A stretch of 64,000 nucleotides of DNA. Source: Bacteroidia bacterium (GTDB lineage: Bacteria > Bacteroidota > Bacteroidia > Chitinophagales > Chitinophagaceae). Location: NCBI GenBank assembly GCA_030427635.1, contig JAUIBA010000004.1, positions 62,001 to 126,000 on the forward strand, read 5' to 3'. Position numbers and translations under genes: made by a program. Numbering within the stretch: the first letter of the stretch is position 1; each line of letters begins with the position of its first letter. This document shows positions 53,911 to 61,762 of the stretch, piece after piece. Under the pieces are notes generated by a model. The model was not told where the DNA came from and ran no database searches. It saw only the letters and a list, made by a program, of their open reading frames with translations.

Positions 53911-54351
53911 ATGCAACTAAGTTGGGGATGGAAAATATCAATGCTGTACACCGGATTTGCAGTAATGATTATAGTACTGGTAGTAGCAAGCAGCCGTCAG
54001 AAATTCGATCTGGTATCTGCCGACTACTATCAGAAAGAGATAGAATACCAGAAGGTAATAGATGCCGGCCACAATCAGGCATCCCTGGCAGGTACAGTAA
54101 CCCTGCATGACGATGCATCTGCCGTATATATTGACCTGCCTCAGGAGTTCAAAGACCAGATAGCCAGTGGTGATGTACACTTCTACTCTGCCGTAAATAA
54201 AGACTGGGATTATACAGACAAAGTAAATACCACCAATGGCAGAATAACCGTACCTAAAGATAAGCTGCACCAGACCCGGTATTCTGTACGTCTCAGCTAT
54301 ACGGTAAATGACAAAGATTACTATTTTGAAACCGAAGTACCCGTAAGATAA
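53911..54351 (+). CDS. fixH: FixH-family protein
   Basis: A 146-residue protein with a short N-terminal membrane segment (ISMLYTGFAVMIIVLVVASS). The typical FLVSADYYQKEIEYQ-like block follows (FDLVSADYYQKEIEYQ), then a periplasmic beta domain (RYSVRLSYTVNDKDYYFE). FixH works with FixG and FixI in cbb3 assembly. It starts 12 bases after ccoG and ends 2 bases before the next gene. Confidence 0.88.
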   Translation: MQLSWGWKISMLYTGFAVMIIVLVVASSRQKFDLVSADYYQKEIEYQKVIDAGHNQASLAGTVTLHDDASAVYIDLPQEFKDQIASGDVHFYSAVNKDWDYTDKVNTTNGRITVPKDKLHQTRYSVRLSYTVNDKDYYFETEVPVR

Positions 54352-54353
54352 TA

Positions 54354-55067
54354 ATGAACAGCGCTACATACATAATGGCATTGATGATGGGGCTTACAGG
54401 TAGCCTGCATTGTGTAGGTATGTGCGGTCCTATTATCTGGATAATGCCCTTTCAGCGGTTCACAGGGCTGCGCAAGGCACTGGCGTTAGGCATCTATCAC
54501 CTTTCCCGTATATCAGTATATGCTGCTATGGCAGTTGTACTGCACTCTTTTCGCAGTGTGTTTAATCCTCAGGTGCAGCAGTATGTTTCCATTGCACTTG
54601 GTGCCCTGCTGCTGCTGGCCGGGCTACTCTACTTCTTCCCAGTCGGTAAACTGGTTCCCGTATCTCTGCCCTGGGCAGGCTTTGTAAAGAATCGCCTGTC
54701 TGCTCTGGTAGGCAGTACCCGTCTCTCTGCCATTGCATTGTCAGGTTTACTGAACGGCATGCTCCCCTGCGGGCTGGTATATATGGCGCTATCTGCTACC
54801 ATATCGCTCAGCACAGCTACTGACGCTATACTGTTTGTCTATACATTCGGCGCCGGTACGGTACCCGTACTCACAGGTATATCTCTGTTGCGTAGCCGTA
54901 TGCCCATATTACAGCGTAGTTCTTTCAGAAAGCTCACCCCTGTTATTGTTATGTGCTTCGGCTGTCTCTTCCTGCTTCGTGGCCTTAACCTCGGCATCCC
55001 CTACCTCAGTCCTAAAGTACAGATGCAGCATGGCAAGGTGCAGCACTCCTGCTGCCACAAAAAATGA
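54354..55067 (+). CDS. Sulfite exporter TauE/SafE-family membrane protein (metal-handling type)
   Basis: A 237-residue protein with about six membrane segments. The opening motif GLTGSLHCVGMCGPI has a CxxxC pair, and GLLNGMLPCGLVYMAL is the second repeat, both typical of the DsbD/SafE-like proteins found beside fixGH. The C-terminal tail is rich in His and Cys (MQHGKVQHSCCHKK), suggesting metal binding. Likely role: copper or other metal handling for oxidase assembly, inferred from position. Its TGA stop is the first half of a perfect TGACCATGGTCA palindrome. Confidence 0.85.
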   Translation: MNSATYIMALMMGLTGSLHCVGMCGPIIWIMPFQRFTGLRKALALGIYHLSRISVYAAMAVVLHSFRSVFNPQVQQYVSIALGALLLLAGLLYFFPVGKLVPVSLPWAGFVKNRLSALVGSTRLSAIALSGLLNGMLPCGLVYMALSATISLSTATDAILFVYTFGAGTVPVLTGISLLRSRMPILQRSSFRKLTPVIVMCFGCLFLLRGLNLGIPYLSPKVQMQHGKVQHSCCHKK

Positions 55068-55129
55068 CCATGGTCAGCGTCCCACATGACCAAAATCTGT
55101 GCTCCTGCAGCTGCTTAACGATAATTTCA
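55065..55129 (+). promoter_or_regulatory. Promoter of the PAS kinase/CRP-regulator pair with TGA-N6-TCA operators
   Basis: Distal site TGACCATGGTCA (55065-55076) is a perfect 12-bp palindrome, proximal site TGACCAAAATCT (55087-55098) has one mismatch, and the -7-like element is TAATTTCA (55122-55129; TA and the first two T of TTTG match, the last two bases do not). Spacings are 22 and 29.5 bp as at the other five promoters. The predicted mRNA start (near 55134) is almost at the ATG at 55137. Autoregulation is the natural reading. Confidence 0.6.
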
Positions 55130-55136
55130 TCGGCTT

Positions 55137-56852
55137 ATGTCAGAAAAAAAGCCGGGAACCAGTGCAGACGCTACCTCTAAAAAAGGAAATGACTTATTTT
55201 TAAGCATGCCTTTTACCACCCTTACCAATGAGTCCTTTCTTGCTCTGTTCAATTATGCAAGTATCGGGATTCTTATCACCAATGCCCAGGGCGAGATACA
55301 AATGGCCAATCGTTATATCAGCCAGCAGTTCGGGTATGAACAGGACGAGCTCATAGGTCAGAAAGTAGAGATACTCATCCCCCCCAGATATGCAGAGCGG
55401 CACGAGAGTCACAGGAGCCGTTACAGCGGCAATCCCCATAGCCGCCCTATGGGGCTGGGTATGGAGCTTGCCGGTATGCGTAAAGATGGTGCTGAGTTTC
55501 CGGTAGAGGTAAGTCTGGGACATTATAAAATAGGAGAAGACAACTACTCCCTTGCCTTTATCAATGACATTACCCAGCGAAAGGAAACAGAACAAGCCAT
55601 CATAAAACTCAATGCCCACCTGGAGCAGAAAGTAAAAGAAGGCTCACAATCACTGGCCATTACAGTAGAGCAACTGGGGAGCCAGATAAAAGAAACAGAG
55701 CGGAAAGATGCAGAACTGGAAAGGGTAAATAACTTTCTGAACAACATCTGGAACCATGCCGGTGCCATCATTTTTGTTACTGATATAGAAGGCACCATAC
55801 AATTCTTTAACCCGGCTGCAGAAAAGTGGCTGGAATATGCAGCATCTGAAATAATAGGAAAGAAAAACCTCACTTCATTCCATCGCACCGATGAGTTGAA
55901 TGCCAAAGCTGTTGCGCTTACCGAATTAACCGGGAAAAACGTCAACCCTGACTTTTCCATATTCCGGTTACTGGCCGAATCCGGCCAGGGCAACAACCAG
56001 GAATGGCATTATGTAAGAAAGAACGGCACAACATTTTTTGTTTCGCTCAATATTACATCTCTTAAAGACAGTTATGGCGAGGTGTCTGGTTACCTGGGTA
56101 TTGCAATAGACATATCAGAAAAAAAGCAGGCAGAGACTGAATTACGTACCGCTCTGGAAAAAGAAAAAGAGCTGAACGAACTGAAGTCCCGCTTCGTATC
56201 TATGGCATCTCATGAGTTTCGCACACCACTCAGCGCAGTACTGTCCTCAGCATATCTGCTATCGCGCTATGCAAAGACAGAAGAGCAGCCACAACGTGAA
56301 AAACATATTCAGCGTATTGTATCCTCAGTTACCTCCCTTACCGAAATACTGAACGATTTCCTTTCTGTTGGTAAAATTGAAGAGGGCAACATACAGGCTA
56401 ATATCAGGGAGTATGACCTGGCAGTTCAGCTAAAAGAAGTGCTCCAGGAGGTAAACCATCTCCTGAAACCTGACCAGAAGATAGATTATACCCACAATGG
56501 TACTACCTCTATCGTACATCTGGACTCATCCATGATAAGACACATTGTTATAAACCTGCTGTCAAACGCTGTCAAATTCTCTGGCGAAGGCACCACCGTG
56601 CAGCTTGTCACAACCATATCGGCAGGGAAGCTCACACTATATGTACAGGATCAGGGACTGGGTATCCCAGAAGATGATATACAGAATCTGTATAAAAGAT
56701 TCTTCCGTTCTTCCAATGTTACTAATATTCAGGGTACAGGCCTGGGGCTGCATATCGTAAAAAAATATACGGAACTCATGAATGGCACTATTGATTGTAA
56801 CAGCAAACTGGGTGAAGGAACCCGATTTACTATTACTTTTGATTCAGAATAA
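55137..56852 (+). CDS. PAS-PAS sensor histidine kinase, FixL-like
   Basis: A 571-residue soluble kinase. PAS1 spans about residues 30-150 and PAS2 about 195-330, with a coiled coil between. The HisKA phosphoacceptor His359 is in MASHEFRTPLSA, and the ATPase has N, G1 and G2 boxes (INLLSNAVKFS, DQGLGIPEDD, GTGLGLHIVKKY). PAS1 aligns by eye with the heme PAS of FixL: His89 in AERHESHRSRY is at the place of the FixL heme ligand, but the FixL Arg of the distal side is Met109. Similar His-containing PAS domains are common, so heme binding is only possible. Its partner starts 10 bases downstream. Confidence 0.9.
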   Translation: MSEKKPGTSADATSKKGNDLFLSMPFTTLTNESFLALFNYASIGILITNAQGEIQMANRYISQQFGYEQDELIGQKVEILIPPRYAERHESHRSRYSGNPHSRPMGLGMELAGMRKDGAEFPVEVSLGHYKIGEDNYSLAFINDITQRKETEQAIIKLNAHLEQKVKEGSQSLAITVEQLGSQIKETERKDAELERVNNFLNNIWNHAGAIIFVTDIEGTIQFFNPAAEKWLEYAASEIIGKKNLTSFHRTDELNAKAVALTELTGKNVNPDFSIFRLLAESGQGNNQEWHYVRKNGTTFFVSLNITSLKDSYGEVSGYLGIAIDISEKKQAETELRTALEKEKELNELKSRFVSMASHEFRTPLSAVLSSAYLLSRYAKTEEQPQREKHIQRIVSSVTSLTEILNDFLSVGKIEEGNIQANIREYDLAVQLKEVLQEVNHLLKPDQKIDYTHNGTTSIVHLDSSMIRHIVINLLSNAVKFSGEGTTVQLVTTISAGKLTLYVQDQGLGIPEDDIQNLYKRFFRSSNVTNIQGTGLGLHIVKKYTELMNGTIDCNSKLGEGTRFTITFDSE

Positions 56853-56862
56853 CCACCATAGA

Positions 56863-57921
56863 ATGAAAACCATCCTTGTAATAGAAGACAACGAAGACAT
56901 CAGGGAAAATGTAGCTGAGATACTTACCATATCTGACTACAATGTTATTACTGCTGCCAATGGCCGTGAAGGTGTGGAAACAGCACAGCAACATAAGCCT
57001 GACCTGATCATATGCGACATCATGATGCCCGGTATAGATGGCTATGGTGTATTGCATGTACTTAATCGCCAGCCCGACACTCAGAATATCCCATTCATCT
57101 TCCTCACATCCAAAAGCGAACGCAGCGATTTCCGCACAGCTATGGAAATGGGTGCCGATGATTATATCACCAAGCCTTTTGCAGGCAATGAGCTGCTCAA
57201 TGCTATAGAAAGCAGGCTCAAAAAAACAGATATTCTCAAAAAAACACTTTCTGCCGACCTCGCTGGCTTCCGGGAACTGCAGACTGCCGTTAATGACAGT
57301 CGTACACTGGAAGACCTTTCGGCACAAAGCAATACCAACGATTACAGAAAGAAACAGGTTATCTATAAAGAAGGCAACCATCCTCACTATCTGTTTTATG
57401 TGGCAAGTGGGAAGGTAAAAACATACAAAACCCATGAAGATGGGAAAGACCTCGTCATAGGCCTGTTCGACCAGGGCGATTTCTTCGGCTATACTGCCCT
57501 TCTGGAAAACAGCGTATATAAAGAAACTGCCGAGGCTATTGAAGATACAGAAGTAGCCATGATACCCCGAAAGGAGTTTGAAGAACTGCTGAATGGCAAT
57601 CCTTCTGTATCCCGTAAGATGATTTCTCTGCTGGCCAGAAACGTACTGGACCAGGAAACACACCTGCTGGGTATCGCCTACAACACACTACGCAAAAAAG
57701 TGGCAGAAGCGCTGGTAAGTATGGAACGCAAGTTTCATACCGACAAAAATGCACCGTTCTGTATAGATATAAGCCGCGAAGAGCTGGCATCTATTGCCGG
57801 TACGGCTACAGAATCACTGATACGTACACTAAGCGACTTTAAAGGAGAAAAGCTTATAGACATCAAAAGTGGTAAAATCTATATCACTGACGAGAAAAAG
57901 CTGGCAAACCTTCTCCGCTAA
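56863..57921 (+). CDS. Response regulator with receiver domain fused to a CRP/FNR-type DNA-binding domain
   Basis: A 352-residue two-component regulator. The receiver domain (1-120) has the acidic pair E8/D9, phosphorylated Asp52 in LIICDIMMPG, and Lys104 in YITKPF. The cyclic-nucleotide-binding-like domain spans about 160-270 (VIYKEGNHPHYLFYVASG, FDQGDFFGYTALLE). The CRP-type helix-turn-helix (about 300-335) has Glu317 and Arg321 at the positions of CRP Glu181/Arg185 and FNR Glu209/Arg213. It has only two Cys, so no FNR-type iron-sulfur cluster. It is the best candidate reader of the TGA-N6-TCA sites in this window. I start at the ATG at 56863 because MKTILVIEDNED begins the receiver. Confidence 0.92.
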   Translation: MKTILVIEDNEDIRENVAEILTISDYNVITAANGREGVETAQQHKPDLIICDIMMPGIDGYGVLHVLNRQPDTQNIPFIFLTSKSERSDFRTAMEMGADDYITKPFAGNELLNAIESRLKKTDILKKTLSADLAGFRELQTAVNDSRTLEDLSAQSNTNDYRKKQVIYKEGNHPHYLFYVASGKVKTYKTHEDGKDLVIGLFDQGDFFGYTALLENSVYKETAEAIEDTEVAMIPRKEFEELLNGNPSVSRKMISLLARNVLDQETHLLGIAYNTLRKKVAEALVSMERKFHTDKNAPFCIDISREELASIAGTATESLIRTLSDFKGEKLIDIKSGKIYITDEKKLANLLR

Positions 57922-57934
57922 GTATACGGCATAT

Positions 57935-57984
57935 AAAGAGCCCGGTTCTGATACATTACATTGATTATCAGTACCGGGCTCTTT
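57935..57984. terminator. Bidirectional terminator after the CRP-type regulator
   Basis: AAAGAGCCCGGT / ACCGGGCTCTTT is a perfect 12-bp stem, with CTGATA/TATCAG continuing inside. It lies between the converging regulator and VOC genes. Confidence 0.88.
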
Positions 57985-57997
57985 CGTTTGTTATCAG

Positions 57998-58432
57998 CTA
58001 TTTACCCTGCTGCGTATGGTCATAATTGACCATCCAGTGAATGCCATACTTGTCTTTAAAACTACCAAAGTATGCGCCCCAGAAAGTATCCTGCAGCGGC
58101 ATTTCTATAGTGCCACCGGCTGATAGTCCGTTGAACAGATGGTCTGCCTCTTCCCTGCTGGATGGATGCAGTGAAAGTTGTACATTATTACCGGCATTCA
58201 GTACATGCCCTGCCGACGGTATGATATCTGATGCCATTAGTATGGTATGCTCATCTATGGGCAGGGAAATATGCATTACCCTGTTCCGCTCCTGCTCTGG
58301 CAGTTGCTCTCCACCCGGGGCACCACTCATTCTGTGTACTGCAAGAAACTCACCCCCAAATACTGACTTGTAAAAGTTGAATGCTTCTTCTGCATTCCCA
58401 TCAAAGTTGAGATAAGGATTCATCTTAGCCAT
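57998..58432 (-). CDS. VOC-family protein (PhnB/YjdN-like)
   Basis: A 144-residue protein of the glyoxalase/bleomycin-resistance superfamily. Typical PhnB-like blocks are NPYLNFDGNAEEAFNFYKSV, followed by HISLPIDEHTILMASD, and DTFWGAYFGSFKDKYGIHWM at the end. The precise reaction of these proteins is unknown. I start at the ATG at 58432 (MAKMNPYL), with another ATG three codons later; the frame extends eight codons upstream. TTAATTTG lies just upstream as a near match to a -7 element. Confidence 0.85.
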   Translation of the reverse strand: MAKMNPYLNFDGNAEEAFNFYKSVFGGEFLAVHRMSGAPGGEQLPEQERNRVMHISLPIDEHTILMASDIIPSAGHVLNAGNNVQLSLHPSSREEADHLFNGLSAGGTIEMPLQDTFWGAYFGSFKDKYGIHWMVNYDHTQQGK

Positions 58433-58571
58433 AACTGATTTTTTTTGGTTGAACACTACAAATTAACTACATAGTTGTGCCTTTATATTCCTTTTTCCTG
58501 CTGATAACATATAATTTACATACACATCATCTGCCAGGTGTGTATATTGGTACAGAGATTTGTATACCCAT

Positions 58572-59660
58572 ATGACAAGACTATTATTACTGCTTATTCT
58601 TTCCACCATCGGCAGAATAGCTTCTGCCCAGTCTATAACAGACATCAGCTATCTGCTGAAAAATCGCAGCTATGAAAAGGCAAAGTCTTCCACAATGTCT
58701 ATGCTGCAAAAAGATAGCAGCGATGCCAGATTATATGAATTGCTCGGGGTAACCAATATGTCATTAGGCTATTACGACACTGCAGTTACATGCTTTGACC
58801 ACGCGCTCCGCATTGACAAAGACAGTGGCTATGTATCTGCCTGGAGTTATGCATACAAAGGCTATTCTCTGCTGGCTGCAGGAAAAAAAGATGCTGCAAT
58901 CCCAATGCTGAGAAAGACAGTAGAGATGGGATTAACAGACAACAGTATCCGGTTTGCTTCCCGCATTCTGGATTCAATTGATGCAGAAGTACCCATGCGG
59001 AAGTATGAAGACAATTATATTCCACAGTGGGTTACTATGGAGCACAGCAATATCAGATATCATTTTCAGGACACGAATCTGCTTACCGCATTTGCCAGCC
59101 GCTTCATGCGGCTACATGACATAGCTTATGATTCTTTGAATACTATTTTCCAGGCTACTATGACGCAAAAGATAAACATGTATGTTTGGCGCGACCCTGC
59201 AATAGCCCGTAAAATCACCCACCGCCCTCTTGGCTTTGCTAACGGAGCAGGCTGTTTTGCACATGTATCTCTTCAGCAAACATTGGGGCATGAACTCACA
59301 CATATATTTGCATGGTGGGCATGGGGCAGTAAGCCCACTGTTTACAACAGGTTTATTAGTGAGGGTGTTGCCGTCTGCTTTGATCTTTCCTCCCGCGACC
59401 ATTATACCAATGCCCGTCAGGCTATTATCCGTTATAAGGTAAAAAGTATAGAACATATATGGAGCCATTCCCGGAAAGCGAAGAGCAGTATACTCTACCC
59501 TTTAGGTGGCGCATTTGTTAAATATCTGTACGAGCATGTTACTCAGGAGCAGTTTCGGGCTATTATCAAGCGGCAGTCACCTGAGGAGGCAAAAAAGATA
59601 CTGGGCACCAGTGATTATGAGCGTATTATGAAAGACTTCTCCATGCTCATAGGCCTGTGA
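58572..59660 (+). CDS. Secreted TPR plus HExxH (peptidase MA-like) protein
   Basis: A 362-residue exported protein. The signal peptide ends RIASA-QS. Residues about 25-135 contain TPR-like repeats (ARLYELLGVTNMSLGYYDTA, AWSYAYKGYSLLAAGKKDAA). Residues about 160-350 hold a gluzincin-type metallopeptidase core: LGHELTHIFAWWAWG gives HExxH, and FISEGVAVCFD supplies the downstream Glu typical of the peptidase MA family. Substrate unknown. I start at the ATG at 58572 rather than a TTG four codons earlier. Confidence 0.78.
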   Translation: MTRLLLLLILSTIGRIASAQSITDISYLLKNRSYEKAKSSTMSMLQKDSSDARLYELLGVTNMSLGYYDTAVTCFDHALRIDKDSGYVSAWSYAYKGYSLLAAGKKDAAIPMLRKTVEMGLTDNSIRFASRILDSIDAEVPMRKYEDNYIPQWVTMEHSNIRYHFQDTNLLTAFASRFMRLHDIAYDSLNTIFQATMTQKINMYVWRDPAIARKITHRPLGFANGAGCFAHVSLQQTLGHELTHIFAWWAWGSKPTVYNRFISEGVAVCFDLSSRDHYTNARQAIIRYKVKSIEHIWSHSRKAKSSILYPLGGAFVKYLYEHVTQEQFRAIIKRQSPEEAKKILGTSDYERIMKDFSMLIGL

Positions 59661-59675
59661 TGGTGCACCCCTGCA

Positions 59676-60671
59676 TTAATCTGCTGTATCACGGTTTCCA
59701 TACCGCTGTGCCAGTATGCTCGCAGCTATTATCTGCAGTGCATGGTAGAGCATAAGCGGCAGCAGCAGAATACCCATTGCTGCCGTACTCCCGAACAATA
59801 TTCTGCTCATTACCGTTCCATGTACCAGCGACTTTTTTGAACCACAGAACATAGCAGTAATAGTATCGGCATGGTTAAACCCCAGCCACCGGCAACATTG
59901 TTTTATAAAAAACATAACCAGTGCAAACAAAGCCAGCATCCCCACCCCTAGTATAGTCAGCATTGTTACTGACACATTCCCGAAAATGCCCTGCGAAAAT
60001 GACTTACTGAAAGAGGTGTAAATAATAACAAGAATGATACTCTGGTCAAATAACCGGAGACGGGATTTATGCTTAACTGCATACCACCCCAGCTTTTTAT
60101 TGCATGCAATACCCAATGCCACCGGCAGTAATACCTGAAGAATGAGTTTATAGGCTATACCCCATGTATCAAATACAGCATCATTACCAGACATCAGCAT
60201 CCGCACCCATAATGGAGTAGCAAAAAGCCCAATAAAGCTGGATATACTGGCATTGAATATGGCAGCAGGCATATTGCCCCTTGCTATAGACACCATTACT
60301 ACCGATGAGGAAACCGTAGATGGGAGCGCACACAGATAACATATGCCGGACCATAGCACCAGCATATCTGCACCATGAAACAAAGGCCTTATACCTATAG
60401 CTATGAGCGGAAACAAAATAAATGTTGCTATCTGCACCACCAGATGCAATCTGTAATTACGAAGTCCGGCTTTCAATGCGGTAAAGTCCAGCTTCAGTCC
60501 GTAAAAGAAAAAAATAAGCGACACTCCATATCCGGCAAGCTCCTCCAGCGATACCGGATGCTCGGCCACACCAGGTCCGGGCATATAATACGCGGCAAAT
60601 ACCATAGCTATAATAGCCAGTACAAAACCATCTATCCCCCACCTTGCCGATGCCTTTTTTATCCGTTGCAC
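59676..60671 (-). CDS. Bile-acid:sodium-symporter-like (SBF/YfeH-type) transporter
   Basis: A 331-residue protein with about ten membrane segments. Family blocks include FFFYGLKLDFTALKAGLRNY, LPSTVSSSVVMVSIARGN and FCGSKKSLVHGTVMSRILF. These fit the SBF-like group (YfeH) rather than true bile acid importers. The transported compound is not known. The start is a GTG at 60671; no in-frame ATG is nearby. It is divergent from rnhA. Confidence 0.88.
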   Translation of the reverse strand: MQRIKKASARWGIDGFVLAIIAMVFAAYYMPGPGVAEHPVSLEELAGYGVSLIFFFYGLKLDFTALKAGLRNYRLHLVVQIATFILFPLIAIGIRPLFHGADMLVLWSGICYLCALPSTVSSSVVMVSIARGNMPAAIFNASISSFIGLFATPLWVRMLMSGNDAVFDTWGIAYKLILQVLLPVALGIACNKKLGWYAVKHKSRLRLFDQSIILVIIYTSFSKSFSQGIFGNVSVTMLTILGVGMLALFALVMFFIKQCCRWLGFNHADTITAMFCGSKKSLVHGTVMSRILFGSTAAMGILLLPLMLYHALQIIAASILAQRYGNRDTAD

Positions 60672-60729
60672 TCAGTGACCTGTTTACAGCAAATATCCTC
60701 AAAATGTCGGCTGAATCTGTCCGATGTTG

Positions 60730-60737
60730 TATTATTG
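60730..60737 (+). promoter_or_regulatory. -7-like element (TATTATTG) of rnhA
   Basis: One mismatch to TAnnTTTG, 21 bases before the TTG start chosen for rnhA. No operator-like site is seen upstream. Confidence 0.4.
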
Positions 60738-60758
60738 CCGCTCAATTACCAGCATACA

Positions 60759-61235
60759 TTGTCACAACTTACTATTTATACCGACGGAGCATCACGCGGC
60801 AATCCCGGCAATGGGGGTTACGGCGCTGTGCTTATGTGGGGCAATACCATAAAAGAAATATCACAGGGCTACCGGCATACTACCAACAACCGTATGGAGC
60901 TGATGGCTGTAATAGCTGCGCTGCAGCTACTTACACGTGAGGGACTTGATATTGTTATCTATACCGACTCATCATATGTGGTCAATGCAGTAGAAAAAAA
61001 GTGGCTCTGGGGCTGGGTAAAAAAAGGGTTTGCCGGTAAAAAAAATGCCGACCTATGGAAGCTGTTCCTACAGCAGTATCGTAAGCATCGTATACGCATG
61101 GTATGGGTAAAAGGACATGCCGATAACAAATGGAATAACCGCTGCGACCAGCTGGCAACAGCAGCAGCAGACGGAGGCAACCTACTGGAAGATACGGGCT
61201 ATGAGGCCGGTGAGCGGGACGACCTGCTCATGTAA
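60759..61235 (+). CDS. rnhA: Ribonuclease HI
   Basis: A 158-residue RNase H that cuts RNA in RNA-DNA hybrids. All four active-site acids are visible: Asp in IYTDGASRGNPG, Glu in TTNNRMELMAVIAAL, Asp in IYTDSSYVVNAV, and the late Asp in NNRCDQLATAAA, with the His of VWVKGHADNKWN. No ATG precedes the first strand within reach, so I chose a TTG giving MSQLTIYTDG; the long open frame upstream runs through the divergent transporter gene and is not real. The size matches the family. Confidence 0.9.
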   Translation: MSQLTIYTDGASRGNPGNGGYGAVLMWGNTIKEISQGYRHTTNNRMELMAVIAALQLLTREGLDIVIYTDSSYVVNAVEKKWLWGWVKKGFAGKKNADLWKLFLQQYRKHRIRMVWVKGHADNKWNNRCDQLATAAADGGNLLEDTGYEAGERDDLLM

Positions 61236-61246
61236 TAACATCGCTG

Positions 61247-61615
61247 CTATTTGCTACCCTTTCCTGATGCGGGTTTGCTTCGTTTCTTACTGGCTTTGGC
61301 CACAGCATTAAACTGTACACACAGGTCTATCCAGTGCAGGAACTGCTTATTTGTTTTAAAGCCCTCCTCACTCACATATACATAACCATTCATCGGCCTG
61401 CCGGTAAATACCATTTCCCGGCATCCGGGCATTGTTAATGCTTCCTCATATGCATCAGGCCCTATACGGCACATCATTTCATCCCCCACTACACCTATGC
61501 ACATTTTATCATTGAGCATAAAGCAGCAACCGCCAAACATGTACTTTTCTTCCACCTGCTTATAATCAGCAAGTGCCTCCCTTATTCTGTTGTTGAGCTG
61601 TTCATTATAGGCCAT
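61247..61615 (-). CDS. TfoX N-terminal-domain protein
   Basis: A 122-residue protein of the TfoX/Sxy N-terminal family: KYMFGGCCFMLNDKMCIGVV, then the block MCRIGPDAYEEALTMPG and FTGRPMNGYVYV. The end is a basic tail (KASKKRSKPASGKGSK). In gamma-proteobacteria TfoX controls competence, but the many stand-alone N-terminal-domain proteins elsewhere have no known role. I start at the ATG at 61615 (MAYNEQLNNRIREAL). Confidence 0.85.
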   Translation of the reverse strand: MAYNEQLNNRIREALADYKQVEEKYMFGGCCFMLNDKMCIGVVGDEMMCRIGPDAYEEALTMPGCREMVFTGRPMNGYVYVSEEGFKTNKQFLHWIDLCVQFNAVAKASKKRSKPASGKGSK

Positions 61616-61735
61616 AACATCACATATGCAATAAAAATAATAAAAATCAGACACACTTACATCATACATAGCCACACCTGCTGATACTACCTGTATCACC
61701 ATACACCTCAAAGGAAAATCTAAGATTGAATACCG

Positions 61736-61743
61736 TAACTTCG
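61736..61743 (+). promoter_or_regulatory. -7-like element (TAACTTCG) of the aminotransferase-epimerase pair
   Basis: One mismatch to TAnnTTTG, 19 bases before the ATG at 61763. No TGA-N6-TCA site at the regulon spacing. Confidence 0.4.
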
Positions 61744-61762
61744 CAGCCACAAAACGTATTTC

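Noticed and set aside
60375-60758. A long open frame in front of RNase HI
   Set aside because: It runs antisense through the start of the transporter gene, and RNase HI begins at the first strand SQLTIYTDG.
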